Of a DNA stretch of 64,000 nt, positions 55,414 to 64,000 are shown piece by piece (positions within the stretch are counted from its first letter, which is position 1; every line of letters starts with the position of its first letter). Both the position numbers and the translations under genes were made by a program. A model generated the notes under the pieces. It had not been told where the DNA came from and made no database searches. It worked only from the letters and a program-made list of their open reading frames with translations. The stretch is taken from NCBI GenBank assembly GCA_963711005.1, contig CAVQCJ010000002.1, positions 744,001 to 808,000 of the forward strand, read 5' to 3'. This DNA is from CAVQCJ01 sp963711005 (GTDB lineage Bacteria > Actinomycetota > Actinomycetes > Prado026).

Positions 55414-55683
55414 TCAGGACAGCGCCGCCCGCAGGCGCGCGGCGTCAACCCGCCAGAAGTCGAGCTGGCGCCCATCGACCAGGGTGACGGGGATCTGTTC
55501 GAGGTACTCCTCGAGCAGGACCGGGTCCGCGGTGATGTCGACCTCGTCCCAGCCGACCCCGAGCTCGGCGCACACCGCCTCGACCACGACGCGGGCGTCG
55601 TCGCACAGGTGGCAGCCGGGCCGGGACAGCAGCCGGACCCGCGGCTCGCTCACCGCGGCCACCTGCGGCACCCCTGCAGTCAC
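55414..55683 (-). CDS. Glutaredoxin-like protein
   Basis: 89 residues from GTG 55683, which overlaps the acyl-CoA synthetase stop. Thioredoxin fold with RPGCHLCDDARVVVE (CxxC) and the cis-Pro segment EEYLEQIPVTLVDGR. A similar small protein precedes hemA in mycobacteria. Probably a cytoplasmic thiol oxidoreductase. A later GTG (VSEPRVRLL) is possible. Confidence 0.82.
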   Translation of the reverse strand: MTAGVPQVAAVSEPRVRLLSRPGCHLCDDARVVVEAVCAELGVGWDEVDITADPVLLEEYLEQIPVTLVDGRQLDFWRVDAARLRAALS

Positions 55684-57188
55684 CGGGCCTTGGCCGACCG
55701 TTCCCGGAGCCGGCCCTTGGCCACCTTGCCGGTCGCCGAGTGCGGCAGCTCGTCCACCAGCTCGATGATCGTCGGCCACTTGAACCGCGCCAGCCGGGTC
55801 CCGACCTGCGCCGTCACGTCGCTGGGCGCGACGTGCGAGCCGGGTCGCGCCACGACGTACGCCTTCACCGCCTCGCCGGTGTAGGGGTGCGGCACGCCGA
55901 CGACCGCCGCCTCGGTGATGTCCGGGTGCGAGACGATCGCGTCCTCGACCTCGCGCGGGTAGACGTTGAACCCGCTGACGATGATGAGCTCCTTGCGGCG
56001 GTCGACGAGGACCAGGTCGCCGTCGTCGTCCTCGTACGCGACGTCGCCGGTCGCGTACCAGCCCTCCTCGTCCGGACCGTTGGAACCGTCCGGCCAGTAC
56101 CCGGAGAAGAGGTTCGGCCCGCGCACACAGATCTCGCCAGGGTCGCCCTCCTCCGCGAGCTCGCCCTCGTCGTCGACGAGGCGCAGCTCGACGCCGGGCA
56201 GCGCCCGGCCGACCGAGCCGGGCTTGGCGACGCCGCCGACGAGGGTCGAGGTGACGCCCGGTGCGGCCTCGGTGAGCCCGTAGCCCTCGAACACCGGCAG
56301 GCCCGTCGTCGTCCTGATCTGCTCGAGGACCGCCGCCGGCATCGGCGCCGCGCCGGTGATCAGCAGGCGGACGCCGGCGAAAGCCTCCGCCAGCCCGGGC
56401 GTCTCCGACCAGGCGACGAACATCGGCGGTGCGCCGGGGATGTTGGTGACGCCCTCGCGGCGCACCACCTCGAGCGTGCCGACCGGGTCGAACCGGTCGA
56501 GCAGGACCGCTGTGGCCGCGCAGCGGGCGACGGCGCCGAGGGTGCCGTTGAGCGCGTAGACGTGGAAGAGCGGCAGCACCACGAGGACGATGTCGTCGGG
56601 AGTGACTGCGGGGGTGGGCAGCGCGTGCACCTGCTCGATGCTCGCGAGCAGCGCGCGGTGGGTGAGCATCGCGCCCTTGGGCCGGCCGCTCGTGCCCGAG
56701 GTGTACAGCAGCATCGCGAGGTCCTCGGGGTCGGTCACGTGCTCGTGCGGGGTGCCGGAGAACGAACCGAACGCGACCTCGCCGGGCGCCGGCGCGCCGA
56801 CGACGACGCGCAGCAGCCGGCCGCCCTCGGGGTCGGGCAGCTCGCGGGCCGCGGCGGCCCCGGTCCGGTCGAAGATCACCGCGGCGGCCCCGCTGTCGGC
56901 CACCAGCCAGGTCAGCTCGACCGCCGTCGACCCGGTGTTCGCGGGCACGGCGACCAGTCCGGCGCGAAGGGCGCCGAAGTACGCGAAGACGAACTCCGGG
57001 ACGTTGCCGAGCAGCAGCGCCACCCGGTCACCGGGGGCGAGCCCCATCCCGCGCAGACCGGCCGCCGCCGTGTCCACGGCTGCGTCGACCTGGTGCCACG
57101 TGAGGGAGCGACCACCGGCCACCAGCGCGACATGCTCACCGCGCTCCGCGGCCGCTGCCCGAACCAGATCGGCCAGGTTGGCGCTCAC
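55680..57188 (-). CDS. AMP-dependent acyl-CoA synthetase (long-chain type)
   Basis: 502 residues. P-loop LLYTSGTSGRPKGAML, EGYGLTEAAPG, GWYATGDVAYEDDDGD with the ribose-binding Asp, hinge RRKELIIVSGFNVYP and the catalytic lysine in LPHSATGKVAKGRL. Activates a carboxylic acid, probably fatty, to its CoA ester; chain length unknown. Together with the nearby acyltransferase it suggests lipid metabolism. Confidence 0.88.
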   Translation of the reverse strand: MSANLADLVRAAAAERGEHVALVAGGRSLTWHQVDAAVDTAAAGLRGMGLAPGDRVALLLGNVPEFVFAYFGALRAGLVAVPANTGSTAVELTWLVADSGAAAVIFDRTGAAAARELPDPEGGRLLRVVVGAPAPGEVAFGSFSGTPHEHVTDPEDLAMLLYTSGTSGRPKGAMLTHRALLASIEQVHALPTPAVTPDDIVLVVLPLFHVYALNGTLGAVARCAATAVLLDRFDPVGTLEVVRREGVTNIPGAPPMFVAWSETPGLAEAFAGVRLLITGAAPMPAAVLEQIRTTTGLPVFEGYGLTEAAPGVTSTLVGGVAKPGSVGRALPGVELRLVDDEGELAEEGDPGEICVRGPNLFSGYWPDGSNGPDEEGWYATGDVAYEDDDGDLVLVDRRKELIIVSGFNVYPREVEDAIVSHPDITEAAVVGVPHPYTGEAVKAYVVARPGSHVAPSDVTAQVGTRLARFKWPTIIELVDELPHSATGKVAKGRLRERSAKAR

Positions 57189-57203
57189 TGCCGGAGTCTC
57201 CCA

Positions 57204-57209
57204 TACGCT
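57204..57209 (+). promoter_or_regulatory. -10 element (TACGCT) of the HAD gene
   Basis: TACGCT, eight bases, then GTG 57218 with no ribosome site between. Confidence 0.4.
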
Positions 57210-57217
57210 CTTGGCTC

Positions 57218-58090
57218 GTGACGGACGAGCGGACGGGCGTCGCGCCGGCCCGCCTGGCCGGCCGCGCAGCGGCCGCGGTCGCCGAGGTCGAGGCCGCGTT
57301 GACCGCTCCGCCCGACCCGACCGCTGCGGCCTTCTTCGACATCGACAACACGGTCGTCCGCGGTGCCTCGATCTTCTATCTGGGCATGGGACTGGCCCGG
57401 CGCAAGTTCTTCACCACGCGCGACGTGGTCGGCTTCGTCGGCGACCAGGTGCGGTTCCGGCTGTCCGGGTCCGAGCACGAGGCGCACATGGCCGACGCGA
57501 CCGAGGCGGCCCTGTCGTTCGTGCGCGGGCACGAGGTGAGCGAGGTCGTCGCGATGGGGCGCGAGATCTTCGACGAGAGCATCGCGGCCAAGATCTACCC
57601 GGGCACGCTGGCGCAGGCCCGCGCGCACCTGGACGCGGGCCAGCGGGTGTGGCTGGTGTCCGCAGCCCCGGTCGAGCTGGCCACGATCATCGCCAAGCGG
57701 CTCGGCCTGACCGGCGCGCTCGGCACCGTCTCGGAGATCGAGCACGGCGTGTACACCGGCCGGCTGGTCGGCACACCCCTGCACGGACCGGCGAAGGCGG
57801 AGGCGGTGCGGGCCCTGGCCGAGCGGGAAGGGCTGGACCTGGCCAGGTGCGCCGCGTACTCGGACTCGGCCAACGACATCCCGATGCTCTCCCTGGTCGG
57901 CGACCCGTGCGCGGTGAACCCCGACCCGAAGCTGCGCCGGCACGCACGCGACCTCGGCTGGCGGGTCCAGGACTACCGCACCGGGCGCAAGGCCGCGATC
58001 ATCGGCGTCCCGGTGGTGGGCGGCGTCGCGACGGCCGCCGGACTGGCCGCGGTCGCCGTCGCGCTCGAACGCCGCCGCCGCCGCGGCTGA
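57218..58090 (+). CDS. HAD-IB family hydrolase (SerB-like)
   Basis: 290 residues. Motif I FFDIDNTVVRG with the nucleophile Asp and the general acid Asp two residues on, motif II VSAAPVE, motif III lysine in GPAKAEAV, and motif IV AYSDSANDIPML. A hydrophobic C-terminal stretch (GVATAAGLAAVAVAL) may anchor it to the membrane. HAD-IB proteins next to PlsC-like acyltransferases are common in actinobacteria, and a lipid phosphate or phosphoserine-like substrate is possible. Confidence 0.87.
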   Translation: MTDERTGVAPARLAGRAAAAVAEVEAALTAPPDPTAAAFFDIDNTVVRGASIFYLGMGLARRKFFTTRDVVGFVGDQVRFRLSGSEHEAHMADATEAALSFVRGHEVSEVVAMGREIFDESIAAKIYPGTLAQARAHLDAGQRVWLVSAAPVELATIIAKRLGLTGALGTVSEIEHGVYTGRLVGTPLHGPAKAEAVRALAEREGLDLARCAAYSDSANDIPMLSLVGDPCAVNPDPKLRRHARDLGWRVQDYRTGRKAAIIGVPVVGGVATAAGLAAVAVALERRRRRG

Positions 58091-58098
58091 GGCCGGGG

Positions 58099-59141
58099 TC
58101 AGAAGAAGACGCTGCGCCGCTGCATGAGCAGCTGGTAGAGCGTGTGCTGGATCGTCTCGCGCACCTGGTCGGTCAGGTTGAAGACCAGCATCGGGTCGTC
58201 GGCGGCGCCGGGAGCCTGGTCGTCGGTGTGGATCGGCTCGCCGAACTCGATGATCCACTTGCTGGGCAACGGGATCGCGCCCAGCGGCCCGAGCCAGGGG
58301 AAGGTCGGCGTGAGCGGGAAGTACGGCAGCCCGAGCAGGCGGGCGAGCGTGCGTGGCGTTGCCGATGATCGGGTAGATCTCCTCGGCGCCGACGATGGAC
58401 ACCGGGATGATCGGCACCCCGGTCCGCAGCGCCGCCGACACGAACCCGCCGCGGCCGAACCGCTGCAGCTTGTAGCGCTCGGTGTACGGCTTCCCGACGC
58501 CCTTGAACCCCTCCGGGAACACCCCGACCACCTCGCCGGCGCGCAGCAGCCGCTCGGCGTCGGCGTTGCAGGCGAGCGTCGACCCGGTCTTGCGGGCGAA
58601 CTCGGAGACCACCGGCGTGGAGAAGACGAGGTTCGCGCCGAGCAGTCGCAGCGGCCGCCGGGCCGGGTGCTCGTCCAGCAGCGCGAGCGAGGTCATCAAC
58701 GAGTCGACGGCGATCGTGCCGGAGTGGTTCGCCACCACCAGGGCACCGCCGGTGGCCGGGACGTTGTCCATGCCGCGCGTCTCGACCCGGAACCAGCGCC
58801 GGTACAGCGGGCGCAGCGCCGCCAGCAGCACCTTGTCCGACAGCTCGGGGTCGAAGCCGAACTCGTCGACCTGGTAGTCGCCGGTGATCCGCCGGCGCAG
58901 GAACGCCAGCGCCTCGGCGACCTTGCGGTCCCAGTCGTCGGCGAGCCGCTCGTCGGTGGCTCCAAGGTGGCTGCCGGGCTCGGGCTCCTCCGGTGCGGCC
59001 CCGGCGGCCCGCGCGCCGGGCGAAGGCCTCGTCCCGGCGGCGCGCTTGCGAGCGGGCCTGGTGGGGCTCGACCCCGGCCCGCGGCTTCGCGCCGTCGGCG
59101 CCTCCGATCGGGATCACCTTCGCCACTCGCGGCTCAGCCAT
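58099..59141 (-). CDS. PlsC-like lysophospholipid acyltransferase, two frameshifts in this sequence
   Basis: Rebuilt length 346 residues. ATG 59141 (MAEPRVAKVIPIGG) overlaps the epimerase stop by 8 bases. Extra bases near 59020 and 58352 shift the frame; removing both gives 347 codons ending QRRSVFF. The catalytic motif is GALVVANHSGTIAVDSL (NHxxxxD, with SGTI between), then VGVFPEGFKGVGKPYTERY for substrate binding and a proline-containing IIPVSIVGAEEIYP. Transfers an acyl chain to a lyso-lipid at the membrane. Its neighbours match the mycobacterial Rv0500-Rv0502 group. Confidence 0.85.
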
Positions 59142-60165
59142 CGGTCTTCCCCCCGCCGCCCAGGGCGCCCGCCAGCGCGCGTTCGACGGCTTCCACCCGC
59201 TCGTGCGGCAGCAACGCGTCCAGCCGCGCCGCGGCGAAGTCGTCGAAGGTGCCGACCGTGCTGAACGCGGGCGAGAAGCCCAGCTGTTCGCGCATCCGGG
59301 TGGTGTCGACCCCGCGCCCGTAGGTGAGGAAGCGCAGCTGCTCCGGCGAGAAGTCGACCAGGCGGGCCCGCCGCACGAGGCCGCCGACGGAGGACACCAG
59401 GGGCGCCGGCAGCCGCAGGATCGGCTTGCCCGCCCGCCGGACCGCCTGCGACAGCAAGATCACGCCGTCACCGGCGACGTTGTACGTGCCCGGGTGGTCT
59501 TCGACGGTCACTAGCCGAAGGGCCTCCAGCCCGTCGTCCTCGTGGCAGAACTGCATGCGCGGGTCGAAACCGAGCACCGTCGGGACCACGGGCAGCTCGA
59601 AGTACGCGGACATCGGCGTGGACATCCCCGGTCCGAGGAAGTTCGCGAACCGCAGCACCGTCACCTGGGCGTCTGGCCGGCGGCGGGCGAACCCGCGCAC
59701 GTAGCCCTCGACCTCGACCGAGTCCTTCGCGAAGCCGGAGCGCGGCAGCGAGATCGGCTCCATCTCCTCGGTGAACAGCGCCGGGTCCTTCGGGGAGGCG
59801 CCGTAGACCGTCGTCGACGACTTCAGCACCAGCTTGGTCACCGAGCGGGCCTTCTGGCAGGCGGCGAGCAGCTGCATCGTCCCGATGACGTTGACTTCCT
59901 TCATCACCGTGCGGCCACCGGCGCTGCCGGGCTGGGCCAGGACGCTCATGTGCACCACCGTGTCGACGGCGGCGCTGGCGATGACCTTCGAGATGACCGG
60001 GTTGCGGATGTCCGCGCGCACGAACTCGGTGCGGCCCAGGTCGGTCTGCGGGGGGACGGTGTCGACTCCCACGACCCGCTCCACTGCCGGGTCGTCCTGC
60101 AGCATCAGGGCGAGCCGCCCGCCGAGGTGGCGGGCGACGCCGGTGACGAGCACGACCCGGCCCAC
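59134..60165 (-). CDS. NAD-dependent epimerase/dehydratase (extended SDR)
   Basis: 343 residues. N-terminal VLVTGVARHLGGRLALML has a GxxxxLG-type nucleotide loop, VGVDTVPP the adenine-binding acidic strand. The usual catalytic YxxxK is not evident: the region reads STTVYGASPKD followed by FAKDSVEVEGYVR, so activity is uncertain. It corresponds by position to galE2 of mycobacteria, but a true UDP-galactose epimerase role is unproven. Confidence 0.8.
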   Translation of the reverse strand: MGRVVLVTGVARHLGGRLALMLQDDPAVERVVGVDTVPPQTDLGRTEFVRADIRNPVISKVIASAAVDTVVHMSVLAQPGSAGGRTVMKEVNVIGTMQLLAACQKARSVTKLVLKSSTTVYGASPKDPALFTEEMEPISLPRSGFAKDSVEVEGYVRGFARRRPDAQVTVLRFANFLGPGMSTPMSAYFELPVVPTVLGFDPRMQFCHEDDGLEALRLVTVEDHPGTYNVAGDGVILLSQAVRRAGKPILRLPAPLVSSVGGLVRRARLVDFSPEQLRFLTYGRGVDTTRMREQLGFSPAFSTVGTFDDFAAARLDALLPHERVEAVERALAGALGGGGKTDG

Positions 60166-60171
60166 GACGGT

Positions 60172-60270
60172 CTACTTCTTGTTGCGGCGCTGGACGCGTG
60201 TCTTCTTGAGCAGCTTGCGGTGCTTCTTCTTCGCCATGCGCTTGCGGCGCTTCTTGATGACGGAACCCAC
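60172..60270 (-). CDS. Small basic ribosomal protein bS22 (AURKAIP1/COX24-like)
   Basis: A 32-residue Lys/Arg-rich peptide from GTG 60270: MGSVIKKRRKRMAKKKHR at the start, then KLLKKTRVQRRNKK. This is the actinobacterial small ribosomal protein described as bS22 in mycobacterial ribosomes, always found between this HTH gene and the epimerase gene. Too short for most gene finders. It lies 6 bases before the epimerase start. Confidence 0.88.
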   Translation of the reverse strand: MGSVIKKRRKRMAKKKHRKLLKKTRVQRRNKK

Positions 60271-60426
60271 TCCGGTGCCCTTCCCTGAGGTGGCGCGGCG
60301 GCCGGCGCGGGGCCGGGCCCGGCCAGCCTACCCGGCTACCGCCGGGCGGCCGCACCGTCGGGGGGCCAGGACAGGTCCAGCCCGGACAGCAAGGGGTCCG
60401 ACCCGAACCGACCGACGCACCGAAGA

Positions 60427-60633
60427 TCAAGCGGTCTCGACGAACGACCCCTCGAGGTAGTCGTGCACGGCCTGCTCGGGGACCCGGAACGAGCGGCCCA
60501 CCCGGACCGCGGGCAGGTCGCCCGCGTGGACCAGGCGGTAGACCGTCATCTTGGAGACCCGCATGATCGAGGCCACCTCGGCCACCGTCAGGAACCGGAC
60601 CTCTGCCAGAGGACGCTCTTGGCCTTGAACCAT
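60427..60633 (-). CDS. Excisionase-type helix-turn-helix DNA-binding protein
   Basis: 68 residues from ATG 60633. RFLTVAEVASIMRVSKMTVY, RLVHAGDLPAVRVGRSFRVP and EQAVHDYLEGSF form the MerR/excisionase-like winged helix with a short wing. The size and position match Rv0500A of M. tuberculosis. It is probably a housekeeping regulator rather than a phage excisionase: no integrase or attachment site is nearby. Confidence 0.85.
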   Translation of the reverse strand: MVQGQERPLAEVRFLTVAEVASIMRVSKMTVYRLVHAGDLPAVRVGRSFRVPEQAVHDYLEGSFVETA

Positions 60634-60814
60634 CACGACACCCGAACCCTCGCCGCGCCGTGGCACCAGGCTTCCCATCCGGTGCGGCATCACGCGCTGT
60701 GGCGCCCGATAGTAGTGACGCACGGGCCGGTCGTGCATTCCGATCGGCAGAACTTCCGTTGACCCGGTTTCTGCGGGCGTTCCCGCCGGCGCGCCACCGA
60801 GCGCAGCCGAACCG

Positions 60815-62005
60815 TCACAGGTCGCGAGCCGGGTCCAGTCCGTGCAGGGGGAACACGGCCCGTCGAGTGGCTTCGACGGCGCGGTCCAGCAGGTCGCCGT
60901 CGGGGTCCGAACCGCTCGACCAGCGGCGTAGGACCGGTGTGCGACCGTCGGTCATCCGCCCCGGCGAGCCGCGGCCGAGCCGGGCCAGCACGTACTCCCG
61001 CCACGACTCCGGGACCGCCGTCGCGGGGTCGACGGGGCGGTGCACGACCTCTCCGACCAGGTGGGCCCAGGCCCGCGGGACCACCTCGACGTGCTCGTAC
61101 CCGCCGCCACCGAGTGCCACCCAGCGACCGCCGGCGTGCTCGTGCGCGAGCGCGTGCAGCGCGGCGTACGACGCGCGCTGGCCGTCGACGGTGAGCGCCA
61201 GGTGCGCCAGCGGGTCGAGGAAGTGGCTGTCGCAGCCGTGCTGGGTCACCAGCAGCTGTGGCCGGAACGCGGTCAGCAGCGCCGGCACCACCGAGTCGAA
61301 CGCGCGCAGCCACCCGTCGTCCCCGGTCCCCGGCGGCAGGGCGACGTTGACCGCGGTGCCCTCGGCGCCGTGCCCGCCGACGTCGGTCGGGAAGCCGGTG
61401 CCGGGGAAGAGGGTGTGCGGCGACTCGTGCAGCGACACCGTGAGGACCCGTGGGTCGTCCCAGAACGCCCGCTCGACTCCGTCCCCGTGGTGCACGTCCA
61501 CGTCCACGTAGGCGATCCGCGCGACCCCGGCGGCCAGGGCCCACCGCACCACGACCGCGGCGTCGTTGTAGATGCAGAACCCCGAGGCCGAGCGGCGCAT
61601 GGCGTGGTGCAGGCCCCCGGCGAGGTTCACCGCGTGCTCGGACTCGCCGGCCAGCACCGCCCGTACCGCCGCCAGCGAGGCCCCCACCACGTGCGCGGAG
61701 GCCTCGTGCATGCCGCCGAAGACCGGGTCGTCCGGCGTGCCCAGGCCGTGACCGAGGTCGGTGGCGCCTGGCCGCGGGTCGGCGGAGAGCCGCCGCACGA
61801 CCGCGACGTACTCGGCGTCGTGCACGAGGCACAGCTCGTCGTCGGTGGCGGTGTCGGCGGGGGTCTCGCGGACCAGGTCGGGGTCGAGCAGGCCGAGGTC
61901 GCGGGCCAGCCGAACCGCCAGCTCGACGCGGACCGGCGCCAGCGGGTGCCCGGGACCGAAGTCGTACGCCGCGAGGCGCTCGTCCCAGACGAACGTGGCC
62001 GGCAC
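60815..62005 (-). CDS. acuC: AcuC-type histone-deacetylase-family protein
   Basis: 396 residues. Class I HDAC-like arginase fold with LAGGLHHAMRRSASGFCIYN, the zinc ligands in DVDVHHGDG, LLVTQHGCDSHFLDPLAH with the third ligand Asp, and GGGGYEHVEVVPRAW. Bacterial AcuC deacetylates acetyl-CoA synthetase. The C-terminal 60 residues are variable. Its start lies 7 bases after the proC stop. Confidence 0.88.
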   Translation of the reverse strand: MPATFVWDERLAAYDFGPGHPLAPVRVELAVRLARDLGLLDPDLVRETPADTATDDELCLVHDAEYVAVVRRLSADPRPGATDLGHGLGTPDDPVFGGMHEASAHVVGASLAAVRAVLAGESEHAVNLAGGLHHAMRRSASGFCIYNDAAVVVRWALAAGVARIAYVDVDVHHGDGVERAFWDDPRVLTVSLHESPHTLFPGTGFPTDVGGHGAEGTAVNVALPPGTGDDGWLRAFDSVVPALLTAFRPQLLVTQHGCDSHFLDPLAHLALTVDGQRASYAALHALAHEHAGGRWVALGGGGYEHVEVVPRAWAHLVGEVVHRPVDPATAVPESWREYVLARLGRGSPGRMTDGRTPVLRRWSSGSDPDGDLLDRAVEATRRAVFPLHGLDPARDL

Positions 62006-62012
62006 CGTGGGG

Positions 62013-62819
62013 TCAGTCCTGGCCGGACGCGAGCGCGCGGGACCGGTCCCGCGCCGCCTCCAGCGCGATGAGGAACGCAGCCCGGACCTTGTGGTCCTCC
62101 AGCTCGCGGACGGCGGCAGCCGTGGTGCCGGCCGGCGAGGTCACGTTCTCGCGCAGCACCATCGGGTGCTCACCGGTCTCGCGCAGCATCTTCGCGGCGC
62201 CGACCGTGGTCTGGATGACCAGCTCGTTCGCGGTGGCCCGGGGCAGCCCGAGGTGCACGCCCGCCTCGATCATCGCCTCGACCACGAAGAAGATGTACGC
62301 GGGCCCGGAGCCGCTCACCGCAGTGACCGCGTCCTGCTGCTTCTCCGGCACCCGGACCACGTGCCCGACCGAGCGCAGCAGCGCCTCGGCCTCGGCCAGG
62401 TGCCCCTCGTCGCAGTGCGAGCCCGGCGAGATCGCGGCCATGCCCTCGTCGACCAGCGCGGGGGTGTTGGGCATGACCCGCACGACCGGGGTGCCCTGGG
62501 CCAGCCGCTGCTCGACGAACGCCGTCGTGATCCCGGCGGCGAGCGAGACCACGAGCGCGCCCGGGCGCACGTACGGGCTGATCTCGTCCAGCAGGGCCGC
62601 CATGTCCTGCGGCTTCACCACCAGGACGAGGGTGTCGGCCCGGGTGGCCGCGTCGACGTTGCCCACGACCTCGACGCCGTACCGCTCGGTCAGCTCCTTG
62701 GCCCGTTCCGGGCGGCGCTCGGACACGACCAGGTCGCCGGCCTGCCGACCCGAGCGCAGCAGCCCGGACAGCAACGTCTCGCCCATCACCCCGGCACCCA
62801 GCACCGCGACCAGTCCCAT
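62013..62819 (-). CDS. proC: Pyrroline-5-carboxylate reductase
   Basis: 268 residues. NADP-binding VLGAGVMGETLLSGLL, VKPQDM, RVMPNTPALVDEG, and the ProC signature in VSGSGPAYIFFVVEAMIEAG with the following VTSPAGTTAAAVRELE. Last step of proline synthesis. It starts 16 bases after the proline dehydrogenase stop. Confidence 0.95.
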   Translation of the reverse strand: MGLVAVLGAGVMGETLLSGLLRSGRQAGDLVVSERRPERAKELTERYGVEVVGNVDAATRADTLVLVVKPQDMAALLDEISPYVRPGALVVSLAAGITTAFVEQRLAQGTPVVRVMPNTPALVDEGMAAISPGSHCDEGHLAEAEALLRSVGHVVRVPEKQQDAVTAVSGSGPAYIFFVVEAMIEAGVHLGLPRATANELVIQTTVGAAKMLRETGEHPMVLRENVTSPAGTTAAAVRELEDHKVRAAFLIALEAARDRSRALASGQD

Positions 62820-62835
62820 GGTGGCCAGCCCCTTC

Positions 62836-63771
62836 TCAGCTCTTGGACGTGACTGCGCGCATCAGGAGCGCCAGGTTGGCGGGCTTCTCGGCCAGCCGGC
62901 GGACCAGGTAGCCCCACCACTGGTCCCCGTACGGCAGGTACACCCGCACCTTCTCGCCCTGGCCGGCCAGCCGCGCCTGCTCGTCCGGGCGGACTCCGTA
63001 CAGCATCTGGTACTCGTAGGAGCCCTTGGGCCGCTCGTGCCGGACCGCGAGCGCCCCCGCGATCTCGATCAGCCGCGGGTCGTGGCTGGCCACCATCGGG
63101 TAGCCGGGACCGGCGAGCAGGACCTTCAGGCAGCGGACGTACGCGCGGTCCACTTCGGCCTTGTCTGCGAAAGCCACGGACGGCGGCTCCCGGTACGCCC
63201 CCTTGCACAGGCGCACCCGGGACCCTTCGTAGGCGAGGTCCGCGCAGTCGGTCTCGGTGCGGAACAGGTACGACTGGAGCACCGCGCCGGTCGAGGGGAA
63301 GTCCCGGCGGAGCTCGGCCAGGATGCCCAGCGTCGAGTCGGTGGTGGTGTGGTCCTCCATGTCGAGCGTGACCGTGGTGCCGGCCGCCCGCGCGGCGGCG
63401 CAGATCTGCCGGGCGTGCTCCAGCGCGATCTTCTCGCCGTCACCGGGAAGGGCCTGCCCGACCGCCGACAGCTTCACGCTCACCTCGGCGCCGCTGCTCA
63501 GGCCCTCGTCGGCCAAGCGGCCGAGAAGCGTCACGTACGCGGACCGAGTGGCCTCCGCCTGGGCCGCCTCGGTGGTGTCCTCGCCGAGGTGGTCGATCGT
63601 GGCGAGCAGGCCGGCCGCGATCAGTTCACGGGTGGCCCTGACGGCGTCCTCGGTGCCGTCGCCGGCGACGAAGCGGCGCACCAGGCCGCGGGAGACCGGT
63701 GCGGCCGCGGCCACGGCCCGCAGCCGGTCGCTGCGCGCGGCCGACAGCAGCACTCCACGGATCACGCCCAC
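62836..63771 (-). CDS. Monofunctional proline dehydrogenase
   Basis: 311 residues with the PRODH barrel: VSVKLSAVGQALPGDG, LDMEDHTTTDSTL, GAVLQSYLFRTETDCADL, RLCKGAYREPPSV and the C-terminal YLPYGDQWWGYLVRRLAEKP with the substrate-binding Arg pair. Oxidises proline to pyrroline-5-carboxylate using FAD and passes electrons to the quinone pool, so it forms a cycle with ProC. Confidence 0.93.
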   Translation of the reverse strand: MGVIRGVLLSAARSDRLRAVAAAAPVSRGLVRRFVAGDGTEDAVRATRELIAAGLLATIDHLGEDTTEAAQAEATRSAYVTLLGRLADEGLSSGAEVSVKLSAVGQALPGDGEKIALEHARQICAAARAAGTTVTLDMEDHTTTDSTLGILAELRRDFPSTGAVLQSYLFRTETDCADLAYEGSRVRLCKGAYREPPSVAFADKAEVDRAYVRCLKVLLAGPGYPMVASHDPRLIEIAGALAVRHERPKGSYEYQMLYGVRPDEQARLAGQGEKVRVYLPYGDQWWGYLVRRLAEKPANLALLMRAVTSKS

Positions 63772-63774
63772 AGG

Positions 63775-64000
63775 CTACGGCGTGCGTCGGCGCAAGGTGG
63801 CCGACCCGAGCACGAGCGCCCCCACGACGAAGCCGCCCACGATGGCCAGGTCACGCCAGAACTGGGCGGTCAGGCTCGGGCTGACGGTGAGCAGCTTCAT
63901 CGCGTCGACCGCGTACGACAGCGGCAGCAGGTCCGAGATCAGCTCGAGCGCCGGGGGCAGGGTGTCGCGCGGACCGATCAGGCCGCACAGCAGCAGCTGC
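63775..64000 (-). CDS. ABC-2 type transporter permease, C-terminal part (5' end outside window)
   Basis: The last 75 residues of a membrane protein whose frame is open to the window end. LPPALELISDLLPLSYAVDA with MKLLTV, then a terminal helix (AIVGGFVVGALVLGSATL) and a basic RRRTP end are typical of ABC-2 export permeases of the drug or polyketide efflux type. The substrate is unknown. Confidence 0.75.
   Translation of the reverse strand, partial: QLLLCGLIGPRDTLPPALELISDLLPLSYAVDAMKLLTVSPSLTAQFWRDLAIVGGFVVGALVLGSATLRRRTP

Noticed and set aside
60427..60633. Prophage or integrated element from the excisionase-like protein
   Set aside because: No integrase, attachment site or phage genes; the gene sits in a conserved housekeeping order with bS22 and proC.

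Overview
The window is about 64 kb of very GC-rich DNA with closely packed, translationally coupled genes, many GTG starts and almost no AT-rich spacers. Gene content and order point to an Actinomycetota chromosome: a 14-gene nuo operon, the classical men pathway, rex-hemA-hemC-hemD-hemB, hemL followed by a System II cytochrome c assembly cluster, and proC-HTH-bS22-epimerase-acyltransferase. From memory, the same families run through the Mycobacterium tuberculosis interval from proC (Rv0500) to grcC1 (Rv0562), and Streptomyces has a similar set. I cannot name the genus.

Layout. 0-4.6 kb: end of a 2-oxoacid:ferredoxin oxidoreductase beta subunit, a GNAT acetyltransferase, RarD, an APC permease and a polyprenyl diphosphate synthase. 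4.6-20.1 kb: nuoN to nuoA, read leftwards. 20.2-28.6 kb: menaquinone genes menJ, menG, menF, menD, menC and menB with an SDR and an NYN protein. 28.7-38.7 kb: a more variable stretch with a pterin-dehydratase-like protein, a VOC/MarR pair, RadC, a hydrolase-cyclase fusion, ankyrin, YciI, patatin and kinase-like proteins, and an ArsR-led three-gene unit. 38.9-41.7 kb: menE, menA and two small membrane proteins. 41.7-47.6 kb: ccsB-resB-ccdA-resA-phosphatase-hemL. 47.7-49.4 kb: HxlR regulator, thioesterase and an LPATG surface protein. 49.6-55.2 kb: hemB, hemD fusion, hemC, hemA and rex. 55.4-64 kb: glutaredoxin-like protein, acyl-CoA synthetase, HAD hydrolase, acyltransferase, epimerase, bS22, HTH protein, AcuC, ProC, proline dehydrogenase and the end of an ABC permease.

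How it fits together. The men genes make menaquinone, GrcC makes its side chain, MenJ reduces that chain, complex I reduces the quinone with NADH electrons, and the hem and ccs genes supply haem and cytochrome c. Two Rex-operator-like sites, one before rex-hemA and one exactly before menJ-nuo, suggest that the NADH/NAD+ ratio controls both arms.

Quality warning. Seven consecutive genes, nuoB to nuoH, are broken by about 25 single-base indels. Nearly all are extra bases. Removing them restores every gene to a whole number of codons with intact motifs, so I read them as assembly errors, not pseudogenes. The GNAT gene, menJ and the acyltransferase gene carry four more. Several promoters place a TANNNT -10 element only 5-8 nt before the start codon, which suggests leaderless transcripts. 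No rRNA, tRNA, CRISPR array, insertion sequence or prophage was recognised.
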